Shown here one piece after another: positions 42,915 to 52,268 of a DNA stretch of 59,850 bases; within the stretch, counting starts at the first letter, position 1, and each line of letters begins with the position of its first letter. Under the pieces are notes generated by a model. The model was not told the origin of the DNA and did not search any database. It saw only the letters and a list, made by a program, of their open reading frames with translations. A program made the translations under genes and the position numbers. Source of the DNA: an uncultured Mycoplasmatota bacterium (lineage in GTDB: Bacteria > Bacillota_I > Bacilli_A > RF39 > UBA660); assembly GCA_900551455.1 (NCBI GenBank), contig URVV01000007.1:1-59850 (forward strand), given 5' to 3'.

Positions 42915-43697
42915 CTATATATTATTAACTATTTCTACAAATACTTTAATAGGTATTTCTTCAGCCCTATTAGTTAAAGATAAATTATATTTATTTAAAA
43001 TTTCTCCTATCTTAACTAAATCATAATTATATAAATTATTTTTTAAATTCTTTCTCTTAAACTGAAAAGCATCTTTTAATAACCTTTCATATTTATCAAT
43101 ATCATTAATCACATAATCATTATGTTTATCTAACATAATCACTGCACTATCTACATTTGGAACCGGTTGAAAACTACCACGATTAACCTTAAATAACTTT
43201 GTAATATTATATTTAGAACCCAATAAACAAGATATCATTCCATATTCTCTTGATCCCTCTTTTGCAGATAATCTTAAAGCCACCTCTTCTTGTACCATAA
43301 TAACAATTCTATCCGGATATATCTCCTTCAACAATTTAATTATTATTGGACTAGTAATATAATATGGTAAATTAGCAACTACATAAATTTTACCATATTT
43401 ATACCCCTCAATATCCTTCTTAACATTCTGTAATAAAAAATCATTAAATATTATTTTATAATTATCATACATTGCTAATTCTCTTTCTAATATTTCCTTT
43501 AATCTCTTATCTATCTCATATAATATTGCATATCCTGCTAATGGAACAATCTTTTTAGATAAAGAACCAGCTCCAGGACCAATCTCTATAACCAACGTAT
43601 CCTTGTCAATCATTGCTCTATCAACAATTTTGTTTACAATATTCTCATCACTTATAAAATTCTGACCTAAAGACTTCTTAAATTCAAAATTCTTCAT
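42915..43697 (-). CDS. rsmA: 16S rRNA dimethyladenosine transferase RsmA (KsgA)
   Basis: This 260-aa AdoMet-dependent enzyme dimethylates A1518 and A1519 at the 3' end of 16S rRNA. KSLGQNFISDENIVNKIV is the typical N-terminus, IEIGPGAGSLSKK holds the AdoMet loop and VANLPYYITSPII contains the NLPY catalytic motif. The start follows AGGATGTGATTTGAT. In B. subtilis rnmV (ribonuclease M5) lies directly upstream; here that gene is absent and a SleB-type hydrolase gene occupies the position. Confidence 0.95.
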   Translation of the reverse strand: MKNFEFKKSLGQNFISDENIVNKIVDRAMIDKDTLVIEIGPGAGSLSKKIVPLAGYAILYEIDKRLKEILERELAMYDNYKIIFNDFLLQNVKKDIEGYKYGKIYVVANLPYYITSPIIIKLLKEIYPDRIVIMVQEEVALRLSAKEGSREYGMISCLLGSKYNITKLFKVNRGSFQPVPNVDSAVIMLDKHNDYVINDIDKYERLLKDAFQFKRKNLKNNLYNYDLVKIGEILNKYNLSLTNRAEEIPIKVFVEIVNNI

Positions 43698-43799
43698 ATC
43701 AAATCACATCCTTATAATCCAACTCAATAAATATTTTATAAATAAATATTTTCAATGTCAAGAAAAAAGAATGTCTTGAAATAAAACTTCAGTCCACTC

Positions 43800-44570
43800 T
43801 TATTTATAACCATACCTGTTTCCACCAGTTACAATATATTTATCACTATAACTAGTAACCCACCAAGCTCTAAATCCAGTATATTTATTATTTCTAATAC
43901 CATTCAAACCATCAATTAAAGCCTGTTTAGCTACATTATACTTCTCACTACCATACTTACTACCACCAGGCATATAATCAAGATACATTCCCTTAAAATA
44001 CACCTCAAACTGATTCTTCATAATAACCTGTTGATATGGTCCACTACCAGCCCATCTAACCCATTCAGAAGAATCACATCTATTAAGAATAACTGAAACA
44101 ACAGCCAAAGCATCATTCAAATTCTTATCAAATTCTGATGCAATAACTGCAACCACCACATCAAATTCCTTGCCAGTAACATCATATTCCTTATTACCCT
44201 CAGTAACTTTAAAACCATTACTTACATTATCACTATATTTACTAGCATCTATTGAATATAATGGTGTACTCTTAACCTCTTCTTTAACCGGAGCAAAGTC
44301 ATTCTTAACTTCTTTATCTACATCAACTACTTCTTCCTCTATTGTAGCAGAAGGTAACTCCTCCAATGAAAAATCTTCCATTTCATCAGTTACTTCTTCT
44401 TCCTCAAACAAAATAGATACCGAAGTAGCAATCTTATTCAAATTCTCATTATGAATAGTGCTAACATGCTTAGCAATATTAACTTCATTCCCAAATACTG
44501 TCACGAAAAATAGTCCCACTATTAATACTTGAAGTCCAACTATTAATAAGTTAGATACTGTTCTTCTCAT
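43800..44570 (-). CDS. SleB/CwlJ-type cell wall hydrolase, membrane-anchored
   Basis: This 256-aa protein has an N-terminal membrane segment (LLIVGLQVLIVGLFFVTVFG), then an acidic Glu/Val-rich linker (about 50-100). The C-terminal domain (about 130-256) is of the hydrolase_2 type: VVAVIASEFDKNLNDALAVV, with the Glu expected to be catalytic, then AVVSVILNRCD and YQQVIMKNQFEVYFKG. Such lytic transglycosylases degrade spore cortex or vegetative peptidoglycan. Its place between tatD and rsmA is that of yabE in B. subtilis, whose product is a different wall hydrolase. Its cortex specificity is not shown. The start follows AGGTGATTAAGTT. Confidence 0.85.
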   Translation of the reverse strand: MRRTVSNLLIVGLQVLIVGLFFVTVFGNEVNIAKHVSTIHNENLNKIATSVSILFEEEEVTDEMEDFSLEELPSATIEEEVVDVDKEVKNDFAPVKEEVKSTPLYSIDASKYSDNVSNGFKVTEGNKEYDVTGKEFDVVVAVIASEFDKNLNDALAVVSVILNRCDSSEWVRWAGSGPYQQVIMKNQFEVYFKGMYLDYMPGGSKYGSEKYNVAKQALIDGLNGIRNNKYTGFRAWWVTSYSDKYIVTGGNRYGYK

Positions 44571-44621
44571 AACTTAATCACCTCATATATTTTTTTAGGT
44601 AATATAATACTAACACATTCT

Positions 44622-45377
44622 TTATAATTTGTCAAATAATCGCCTTGCATTATCACCGGTGGTTTTTGCTACTAAAGAAACATCTACCTCTTTAATATCA
44701 GCAATTTTCTGAGCAATAAGAGGAATATTACAAGGACTATTTTTTTCTCCTCTTTTAGATTCTGGAGTTAAATATGGTGAATCAGTTTCCAATAAAATAT
44801 ATTCCAAAGAAACATTTTTTATAACATTAACAATATTCTTAGCATTCTTATAGGTAACTACTCCCCCTACTCCAATCATATAACCAAGTTTAATAAAAGC
44901 CTCTGCCATTTCTAAACTACCACTAAAACAGTGAATACTCCCTTTAAGTTTATATTCACTCAAAATATCATAAGTATCTCTTATCGCATCTCTACTATGA
45001 ACAATTACAGGTAAATTATTTTTTTGAGCAATTTCTAACTGTCTCCTAAAAGCCCATTTTTGCTTTTCTCTATCTGTATTATCATAGTGATAATCCAATC
45101 CAATCTCTCCAATTGCCACTATTTTATCATTGTTAATATGCCTAATTAGCCACTCAAAATCAGCTTCAGTCACCCCATCTAGTTCTGTCGGATGAAATCC
45201 CAAAGCACCATAAACAATTGAATAATCCTTAACTATTTCCAATACCTCTTTATTAGTAGTTAAATTACAACCATTAGTAATAATCTTCCTAACGCCCGCA
45301 CCAAAAATATTTTCAATCACCTCTGAAATATTATCATAGTCTTCACTACTAATATGACAATGTGTATCAATAAACAT
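44622..45377 (-). CDS. tatD: TatD-family metal-dependent hydrolase (YabD)
   Basis: This is a TIM-barrel amidohydrolase-like nuclease of 251 aa. The metal ligands appear in DTHCHIS at the N-terminus, IGEIGLDYHYD, VIVHSRDA, SIHCFSG and ETDSPYLTP. TatD proteins have 3'-5' DNase/RNase activity and are linked to DNA repair and D-aminoacyl processing, depending on the member. The start follows AATAGGAGTTGTT. It lies downstream of metS as in B. subtilis (metS-yabD). A small membrane-protein gene separates the two here. Confidence 0.93.
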   Translation of the reverse strand: MFIDTHCHISSEDYDNISEVIENIFGAGVRKIITNGCNLTTNKEVLEIVKDYSIVYGALGFHPTELDGVTEADFEWLIRHINNDKIVAIGEIGLDYHYDNTDREKQKWAFRRQLEIAQKNNLPVIVHSRDAIRDTYDILSEYKLKGSIHCFSGSLEMAEAFIKLGYMIGVGGVVTYKNAKNIVNVIKNVSLEYILLETDSPYLTPESKRGEKNSPCNIPLIAQKIADIKEVDVSLVAKTTGDNARRLFDKL

Positions 45378-45385
45378 AACAACTC

Positions 45386-45559
45386 CTATTCTTTATTATC
45401 TCTTACAATAATAAAAAACTTTAAAACACAACTTACTACTACTACCAAATATACTAAATCAATTACAGATTTACTTCTTATCAAATGACTTATTACCATT
45501 AAAAGTAAAACTCCAAAGTATATTAGTATTGCCCGTTCGGCGTGTTTTTTATCTGGCAT
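45386..45559 (-). CDS. Small membrane protein (57 aa) between metS and tatD
   Basis: This short gene encodes a 57-aa protein starting MPDKKHAERAILIYFGV. Two hydrophobic segments (AILIYFGVLLLMVISHLI and VIDLVYLVVVVSCVLKFFII) are separated by RSKS, and the C-terminus is charged (VRDNKE). It looks like a hairpin membrane protein with both ends inside. No family is recognised. The ATG is preceded by GGATGGAAGG. The 45560-45680 region upstream is AT-rich without other features. Coding potential rests on reading frame and composition only. Confidence 0.55.
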   Translation of the reverse strand: MPDKKHAERAILIYFGVLLLMVISHLIRSKSVIDLVYLVVVVSCVLKFFIIVRDNKE

Positions 45560-45682
45560 TGCCTTCCATCCTTTCTAAACTATTGCCCTGCACAACTCAA
45601 ATATATCAAAGAATATCTAATAAGTAAACATTAATATCAATATTCTTCTATATTTTACAATATCTGTCAAAAGAAATATGTC

Positions 45683-45714
45683 GAAAAAGAGCAATCTACA
45701 AATTGCTCTTTTAA
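45683..45714 (-). terminator. Terminator of dut-metS
   Basis: AAAAGAGCAAT (45685-45695) and ATTGCTCTTTT (45702-45712) pair perfectly and are followed by T residues on the minus strand, directly downstream of metS. Confidence 0.85.
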
Positions 45715-45726
45715 TATCAAAAACAT

Positions 45727-47268
45727 CTATTTATCTTTATCTATTCTCATAAATAAAGCCTTCGCATCTGTAACCTTTGTTCCACTAACATATTTTCCAA
45801 ACTCATATACACTGTCAATACCTGTAATATCAGTATTTATTTGTTCAAAAATACTCTTTGCCGTATCTGGTAAATATGCTTGCAAGAATACCGTTGCAAT
45901 CCTTATAGCCTCAATTAAATTATATAAAACCGTTGATAATCGAGGATACATACTATCATCCTTTGCCAAAACCCAAGGAGTAGTCTCATCAATATATTTA
46001 TTACACCTTCTATAAATATCAAAAATATTTTCCAAAGAATCAGCTATTCTAAACTTATCAATATTCTCATCAATTCTATCCTTTAAAGATAAAACCATAT
46101 TAATTAAATCCTTATCTTCATCACTAGATACTCCCTCATTAATAACTACACCAGAAAAATACTTATTTACCATTCCAATCGTTCTATTAACTAAATTCCC
46201 TAAAACATTTGCTAAATTTCCATTAATTGCATCAATTAATAAATCCTCAACATATGTCCCATCAGCTGCATAGGGCATTTCGTGAATCATATAAAACCTA
46301 ATCGCATCCACCCCATATTTATTAACCAAATCATCAGCATAAGCAATATTACCCTTAGATTTACTCATCTTATCATTACCAAATAACATCCAAGGATGAC
46401 CAAAAATATGTTTAGGCATAGATACACCTAAAGCGTGTAACATAATAGGCCAATATATCGTATGAAATCTCAAAATATCTTTCCCAATTAAATGAATATC
46501 TGCTGGCCAATATTTCTTAAATAATTCACCGCTCTCCCCATTTGGATTATAACCCAAAAAAGTAATATAATTAGAAAGTGCATCTATCCATACATAAATA
46601 ACGTGCTTATCATTAAAAGTTACAGGAATCCCCCACTTAAAACTAGTTCTAGATACACATAAATCTTGTAAACCAGGCTTTATAAAATTATTCATAATCT
46701 CATTTTTTCTAGATTCCGGTTCTATAAATCTAGGATTACTCTCAATATACTCTTCTAACCATTTAGAATACTTACTCATTCTAAAAAAATATGCTTCTTC
46801 TGTCGCCATAGATACTTCCCTACCACAGTCAGGACATTTTCCATCTATAAGTTGACTCTCTGTCCAAAAAGACTCACAAGGAACACAATATAATCCCTTA
46901 TACTCCCCTAAATAAATATCTCCTTGATCATACAATTTTTCAAATATATGCTGAACCAATCGTTCATGTTCCTTATCTGTCGTCCTAACAAATTTATCAT
47001 AACTTGTATTCATAACATCCCAAATATTTTTTATCTCTGTTGACATCATATCTACATATTTCTGAGGATCTATCCCCATATTTTTAGCCTTTTCCTCTAT
47101 TTTTTGACCATGCTCATCAGTACCTGTTTGAAAATAAACATCATACCCACATAATCTCTTATACCTAGCAATTACATCTGCTAAAACAACTTCATAAGTA
47201 TTCCCAATATGTGGTTTTGATGACGCATAAGCAATTGCTGTACTAATATAAAACTTTTCTTTATTCAT
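45727..47268 (-). CDS. metS: Methionyl-tRNA synthetase
   Basis: This class I synthetase of 513 aa charges tRNA-Met. The first signature appears as PHIGN, with Asn where HIGH is usual, and the KMSKSKGN loop is intact. One zinc knuckle is visible (CVPCESFW … CPDCG). The C-terminal tRNA-binding/dimerisation domain of the 660-aa B. subtilis protein is missing, giving the shorter form seen in several lineages. The start MNKEKFYIS at 47268 follows GGAGAGATAGT and overlaps dut by eight bases. The operon is controlled by a T-box leader upstream of dut. Confidence 0.95.
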   Translation of the reverse strand: MNKEKFYISTAIAYASSKPHIGNTYEVVLADVIARYKRLCGYDVYFQTGTDEHGQKIEEKAKNMGIDPQKYVDMMSTEIKNIWDVMNTSYDKFVRTTDKEHERLVQHIFEKLYDQGDIYLGEYKGLYCVPCESFWTESQLIDGKCPDCGREVSMATEEAYFFRMSKYSKWLEEYIESNPRFIEPESRKNEIMNNFIKPGLQDLCVSRTSFKWGIPVTFNDKHVIYVWIDALSNYITFLGYNPNGESGELFKKYWPADIHLIGKDILRFHTIYWPIMLHALGVSMPKHIFGHPWMLFGNDKMSKSKGNIAYADDLVNKYGVDAIRFYMIHEMPYAADGTYVEDLLIDAINGNLANVLGNLVNRTIGMVNKYFSGVVINEGVSSDEDKDLINMVLSLKDRIDENIDKFRIADSLENIFDIYRRCNKYIDETTPWVLAKDDSMYPRLSTVLYNLIEAIRIATVFLQAYLPDTAKSIFEQINTDITGIDSVYEFGKYVSGTKVTDAKALFMRIDKDK

Positions 47269-47743
47269 TACTATCTCTCCTATCTGTACTTCCAATTCCC
47301 CCACTTCTAGTAGACATTTCATCATCATCATCGGTTAATAAATACTTCAAAAATATCCCCTGAGCAAAAGAATCTCCCTTTTTAATAATAAAATCCTCAT
47401 TTCCTTCATTCTGAAGGCATATCCAAATATGTCCCTCATTATCTAAATTATTATAATAATCCTTATCAATTATCCCAACCTGATTACACATTCGAATATT
47501 TCTTTTAAACCCCATACTACTACGAACAACTATAGCTAAAAATTCATCCTCTTCACAAACAACCTTAATACCCGTGGGAATTTTCTTAATTTCTCCACTT
47601 TTAATTACCACTTCTTTAAATGAAATAAAATCATATCCTGCACTATATCTTGTCTTCCTCACAGGTAATTTTATATCATCATAATTACCATCTAAAGTAT
47701 CTCTTGCAAACTGTCTAAAACTAATTCTTTCAAACTTTCTCAT
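47261..47743 (-). CDS. dut: dUTP diphosphatase
   Basis: This 160-aa trimeric-type dUTPase hydrolyses dUTP to dUMP, keeping uracil out of DNA. The five motifs are present in order: YSAGYDFIS, RSSMGFKRN, QVGIIDKDYYNN, KKGDSFAQG and the flexible C-terminal RSGGIGSTDRR. It is first in a two-gene unit with metS, which overlaps it by eight bases. It lies directly behind a T-box, an uncommon partner for a nucleotide-pool enzyme. The start follows TTGGAGGTCTTTG. Confidence 0.93.
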   Translation of the reverse strand: MRKFERISFRQFARDTLDGNYDDIKLPVRKTRYSAGYDFISFKEVVIKSGEIKKIPTGIKVVCEEDEFLAIVVRSSMGFKRNIRMCNQVGIIDKDYYNNLDNEGHIWICLQNEGNEDFIIKKGDSFAQGIFLKYLLTDDDDEMSTRSGGIGSTDRRDSNE

Positions 47744-47764
47744 CAAAGACCTCCAAAAAAGAAA

Positions 47765-47965
47765 AAATAAGATAATACTTAAGGACGACTAATGCCGCGG
47801 TACCACCTTATTTTATAATTTTAAAATTATACACTCAATGTTATAACGGAACAACCGGTTTATAAAACAACTCCAGAACCATTTATAATAACTTCCATTA
47901 TCTATCTCACACCTACATAGACTCTCTTTAAATATCCATTACTACTCTTTCCTTCTCCGTAGATA
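47765..47965 (-). promoter_or_regulatory. T-box leader of dut-metS
   Basis: On the minus strand the leader contains the T-box sequence GGTGGTACCGCGG (complement of 47795-47807). A terminator with a CTTATTTTTT tail (about 47763-47815) lies immediately downstream, and a Stem I region with AAAGAGAG, GGTGTGAGA and a CTGGAG box lies upstream. It senses uncharged tRNA. The specifier is probably AUG, judged from metS and AATGG sequences in Stem I; I could not fix it without folding. Confidence 0.88.
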
Positions 47966-47970
47966 CCCAT

Positions 47971-47999
47971 ATTATAGCACACCAAAAAAAGAATTACAA
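47971..47999 (-). promoter_or_regulatory. Promoter of the T-box leader
   Basis: On the minus strand TTGTAA (47994-47999), 17 bases and TATAAT (47971-47976) give a start near 47965. Confidence 0.75.
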
Positions 48000-48034
48000 C
48001 AAAAAAAAGAATACTTTTTATTAATAAAATATTC

Positions 48035-48559
48035 TTAACTAAAATAATTTCCCAACATATTTGCCAAAATTTTTGCTAACTTTTCTTCCTGTTCAAGCAT
48101 CGGACTATCCGTCGATAAAATAATTACTGAACCAATCGAATCACCATTATTAATAATCGTTGCCACTGCATAATAACCAAATTCACTAATATTAGGACTA
48201 ATTTCTAATTCCTTCTTCTTCCTTTCAACAAAACTATCCCTTCTCTCAATCATATTAAGTATCGTATCACTAATTCCCATATTAAGATACTTCTTCTTTA
48301 AATTACCCGCAGCAGCTACTACCTTATCCGTATCAGTTATAATAATATTATATTTAAGAACTTGATAAAATGATTCAGCATACACTGATGCCATATCCAT
48401 AACATTCTCTATTTGTGAATACTTCCTTAAAGTAATGTTTTCCCCCTCTACCAATATCTCTAAATTATCACCATTTTTTATTCTTAAATTCTTTCTTATT
48501 TCTTTAGGAATAACAATTCTCCCTAATTCATCAATCCTTCTTACAATTCCAGTTGACAC
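48035..48559 (-). CDS. spoVT: Stage V sporulation regulator SpoVT
   Basis: This 174-aa transcription regulator has an AbrB-type swapped-hairpin DNA-binding domain at the N-terminus (STGIVRRIDELGRIVIPKE) and a GAF-like C-terminal domain. In B. subtilis it modulates sigma-G target genes in the forespore. The start is GTG at 48559 after GGAGGATATAAATT. It lies between mfd and dut-metS, the location where B. subtilis has abrB next to metS. The C-terminal domain makes SpoVT the better name. Confidence 0.93.
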   Translation of the reverse strand: MSTGIVRRIDELGRIVIPKEIRKNLRIKNGDNLEILVEGENITLRKYSQIENVMDMASVYAESFYQVLKYNIIITDTDKVVAAAGNLKKKYLNMGISDTILNMIERRDSFVERKKKELEISPNISEFGYYAVATIINNGDSIGSVIILSTDSPMLEQEEKLAKILANMLGNYFS

Positions 48560-48928
48560 AATTTATATCCTCCATTCTATCATTATTTTTAACCATTAAT
48601 AATTAAATATACAAAAAATGCACTCTAATTTCATAATAATCAATTAATATATATTTTTTGCTATAAAATAAAATAAAAATAACAAAATATAACTATATTA
48701 ATAATTAAAAAAATATATTATGTCAAAAATTATATAGAAGATATAACATCGAATACATTACATATTAAATCGTGATATAGACAATTGAATTTTATACAAA
48801 AAACAGGACCATTTAAGAGTCCTATTTTTTAAACTTAGATTACCATTTGTAGATATTAGTATAAATTCCTCATTATTCCTTCTAACTAATTCATACCATC
48901 ATATATACTTACAAAACTATCTTCATTT
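48560..48928. other. AT-rich intergenic region between spoVT and mfd
   Basis: Apart from the mfd terminator near 48797-48829, this stretch is very AT-rich, with no open frame, RNA gene or clear promoter that I recognise. I looked for a sigma-G promoter of spoVT and found no convincing pair. Confidence 0.4.
48797..48829 (-). terminator. Terminator downstream of mfd
   Basis: AGGAC and GTCCT form a stem around a nine-base loop, extended by A/T pairs, with TGTTTTTTG following on the minus strand. It lies about 100 bases past the mfd stop. Confidence 0.6.
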
Positions 48929-51900
48929 TTAGTCTTTTTTTATATCGTTACCAATCATTCCTTTTATCCTTAACAATATTTCTATTAAATATATTAAATA
49001 ATGCTTATCCAAATTATTTTTATCCAAAATTAAATATATTGATCCATTCTTATAATTAAGTCTAAAGTTCTTAGAAACATTATAAGACTCTATAAATAAT
49101 TCATCACCCTTAATCTTTTCACTTAGTTCTCTTCCTAAACAAACACTAACACTACTCACATCATCTATTACCTTATCTATATTAAATGACTCTGCCAATT
49201 TTTCAAACCATTCCTCATACATATAAATAAGCATATCTTCGTCTAACTTACCAAATCTATCCTCTAATTCCTCTTTGGTTTTACAAAAACTATCATAAGA
49301 ATCAACCTCATTAATTTTCTTATGAATTTCAATTTTTAATTCCATATCCATAACATAATTATCCTTAATATGCGTAGCTACACTTATTAAAGGCTTATCA
49401 TTTCTTTTTGAAGAATCATCAATATCCTCTACTAACTCTCCCTTAGATTTCCTAATCGCATTATTTAACATTTTCAAATAAAGATCAATTCCAACTGTAT
49501 CAATAAAGCCAGATTGTTCTCTACCCAGAATATCTCCAGCTCCTCTTATTGATAAATCCCTCATTGCTATCTTAAAACCACTACCAAGTTCTGTAAATTC
49601 TTTAATGGTATCTAATCTCTTAATAGCAATATCATTTAAAAACTTATGTTTACTATACATTAAATAAGCATATCCAATCTTATTACTTCTTCCTATTCTC
49701 CCTCTAATTTGATATAACTGAGACAATCCAAATCTATCAGCATCGATAATTATCAAAGTATTAACATTAGGAATATCTATTCCTGTTTCTATAATCGTTG
49801 TACATACTAAAACATTAAATTTTCCCAAAATGAAATTATTCATTTTATTTTCCAACTGTTCCTTTGTCATCCTTCCGTGAGCAAAATCAACTTTAGCTTC
49901 CGGTACTAGTTTCTTAATCTGCATTACTTTATCTTCAATCTTTTCTACATTATTAAACAATATAAATACCTGTCCATTACGAGACATTTCTTTGTATATA
50001 GCGTCTTTTATAACCAAATCAGATTCTTCCAAAACATAAGTCTGAATTGGATACCTTTCTTTCGGAGGAGTTTCTATTAATGCTAAACTCCTAATTCCAG
50101 TCATTGACATTTGTAAAGTTCTAGGAATAGGCGTAGCAGATAAAGTTAATATATCAACATTTGCTTTTATTTTCTTGATCTTTTCCTTATGTGTAACTCC
50201 AAAACGTTGCTCCTCATCAACTACTAATAATCCCAAGTCTTTATATACAACATCCTCACTAAGTAACCTGTGAGTGCCAAAAATAATATCTACCTTTCCA
50301 GTCTTTAAATCTTCCAGTATCTCTTTTTGTTTACTCTTATCAACAAATCTGTTGATAAGAGCTATATTAACAGGAAACGTCTTAAATCTCTCTTTTGCCG
50401 AATCATACTGCTGATTTGATAAAATAGTCGTAGGACATAAATAAGCTACCTGTTTTCCATCATTAACCGCCTTAAACATTGCCCTAAAAGCAACTTCCGT
50501 CTTACCATAACCAACATCACCACAAAGAAGCATATCCATTGGCTTTTCCTTTTCCATTTCTTCCTTAATCATTTGTGTAGCCCTCGTCTGATCTGGCGTT
50601 TCCGTATAAACAAACTCATGATCAAACAATTCTTGATTCTCATCATCCATTGAAAAAGCAAATCCCTTCATAACTTCCCTTTGTGCAGAAACCAACAATA
50701 AATCATTAGCAATACTCTCTAACTTTTCACGTACCTTCCCCTTCTTTTTATTCCAATTATCATTAGATAAACTATTTAATTTAACTCCTACTCCATCTTT
50801 ACCTGTAAATTTACTAATCCTATCAATATTCTCAACCGGTATATATAAAGTATCCCCATCAGCATACATTATCTTTATATAATCCTTATTAATACCACTT
50901 TTTGCTATTGTAAATAATCCCTGATACACCCCAATACCAAACATCTCATGTACAACATAATCACCAATCTCCAAATTAGTTACCGTATGTACCTTTGTAC
51001 CTAACTTATACTTACTCTTATACTTAACAACCTCATCATATCCATCATACAAATCATTCTTACAAATAACAACATAATTATTAAAAATAAACCCCTCATT
51101 AATATTCTTATTAATTAAATTAATCTTCCCAGAAACAATCTCCTTTTCATTAGTTAAAATAATATTATCAATCTCTAAATACTTAACTATTCTCTTAGCA
51201 ACTTCTTTATTAGGTATACATAAAATAACTGTCTTTCCCTCACCAAGATATTGATCTATATCTCTTCTAACCAATTCATAATTACAATTATACTTATTTA
51301 TAACCCCATAACTATAATTATAATTCTTAAGCTTATTACCTATATTATTATCAAAATGATAATAATAAATATTATACCAAGATTTAATATCTGTAAGACT
51401 ATTCATATACTTAGTATCAATTACACCCTTATTCTCCTTATCGTATTCCATTATAGAATCAACAAGTAAAGAATAACTATTAACTATCGTATCATAATCA
51501 TAATAACAAACAACACCCATATCCAAATAATCAGCTATTGTTGACACATTCTTATTATAATATTTCAAATACTTTTGTTGTCTCTCCATCCCATCAATAT
51601 AATTTAAAGTAAGAAACTCTGAAAAAGGATAAATCTCAATATTATCAATCTCTTTAATAGATAACTGACTATCAACATCAAAATACTTAATACTATCAAT
51701 CGTATCTCCCCAAAATTCTATTCTCACCGCATTCTCACAAGAAGAAGGAAAAATATCAATAATATAACCTCTAACACCAACCTTCCCTGTACCAGTTACT
51801 AAAACATCTCTCTCATAACCTAAATTATAAATATCTCTTAAAAGCTTATCTCGATCAACATCCATTCCTTTTTTCAAACTAATCTTTGAATTTCTCCATA

Positions 51901-52258
51901 AACTCTTATCTGGTAAATATCTAAGTGCACCCATCAAATTAGTAACCACTATATACTTACTATCATTACATAACTGATTTAAAGTACTAATTCTTTCCGC
52001 TTTAAACTCCGGACTAATAGCGATCGCTTCACTAGTTAAAAAATCATCCATTGGAAAAAATAAAACTCTATCTGAATAATTTAACAATCCATTATAAAGT
52101 AATTGTGCCATATATGTACTACTAGCAATGACTAAAATACCTTTATTATTTCTAATAAAAGTATCATATATATTTACACAAGTTAATTCCTTATTTAATC
52201 CCGTCACACTATAACTAGAAGTATCTGTCATATCAAATAAATTATCAAAAAATTTCAT
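48929..52258 (-). CDS. mfd: Transcription-repair coupling factor Mfd
   Basis: This 1109-aa SF2 translocase removes stalled RNA polymerase from DNA lesions and recruits UvrA. The N-terminal UvrB-like modules are followed by the RNA polymerase-interaction domain (about residues 400-490, GDYVVHEMFGIGVYQG). The helicase core has CGDVGYGKTEVA, VVDEEQRFG (DEEQ box) and LTLSATPIPRTL. TRG and C-terminal domains complete the protein. It starts 10 bases after pth with a GAGGGAAAGA ribosome binding site. The order pth-mfd is as in B. subtilis. Confidence 0.96.
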   Translation of the reverse strand: MKFFDNLFDMTDTSSYSVTGLNKELTCVNIYDTFIRNNKGILVIASSTYMAQLLYNGLLNYSDRVLFFPMDDFLTSEAIAISPEFKAERISTLNQLCNDSKYIVVTNLMGALRYLPDKSLWRNSKISLKKGMDVDRDKLLRDIYNLGYERDVLVTGTGKVGVRGYIIDIFPSSCENAVRIEFWGDTIDSIKYFDVDSQLSIKEIDNIEIYPFSEFLTLNYIDGMERQQKYLKYYNKNVSTIADYLDMGVVCYYDYDTIVNSYSLLVDSIMEYDKENKGVIDTKYMNSLTDIKSWYNIYYYHFDNNIGNKLKNYNYSYGVINKYNCNYELVRRDIDQYLGEGKTVILCIPNKEVAKRIVKYLEIDNIILTNEKEIVSGKINLINKNINEGFIFNNYVVICKNDLYDGYDEVVKYKSKYKLGTKVHTVTNLEIGDYVVHEMFGIGVYQGLFTIAKSGINKDYIKIMYADGDTLYIPVENIDRISKFTGKDGVGVKLNSLSNDNWNKKKGKVREKLESIANDLLLVSAQREVMKGFAFSMDDENQELFDHEFVYTETPDQTRATQMIKEEMEKEKPMDMLLCGDVGYGKTEVAFRAMFKAVNDGKQVAYLCPTTILSNQQYDSAKERFKTFPVNIALINRFVDKSKQKEILEDLKTGKVDIIFGTHRLLSEDVVYKDLGLLVVDEEQRFGVTHKEKIKKIKANVDILTLSATPIPRTLQMSMTGIRSLALIETPPKERYPIQTYVLEESDLVIKDAIYKEMSRNGQVFILFNNVEKIEDKVMQIKKLVPEAKVDFAHGRMTKEQLENKMNNFILGKFNVLVCTTIIETGIDIPNVNTLIIIDADRFGLSQLYQIRGRIGRSNKIGYAYLMYSKHKFLNDIAIKRLDTIKEFTELGSGFKIAMRDLSIRGAGDILGREQSGFIDTVGIDLYLKMLNNAIRKSKGELVEDIDDSSKRNDKPLISVATHIKDNYVMDMELKIEIHKKINEVDSYDSFCKTKEELEDRFGKLDEDMLIYMYEEWFEKLAESFNIDKVIDDVSSVSVCLGRELSEKIKGDELFIESYNVSKNFRLNYKNGSIYLILDKNNLDKHYLIYLIEILLRIKGMIGNDIKKD

Positions 52259-52268
52259 TCTTTCCCTC

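Noticed and set aside
45560..45680. Possible small RNA between the 57-aa gene and the metS terminator
   Set aside because: No promoter plus terminator pair or conserved structure could be recognised; it appears to be a spacer.
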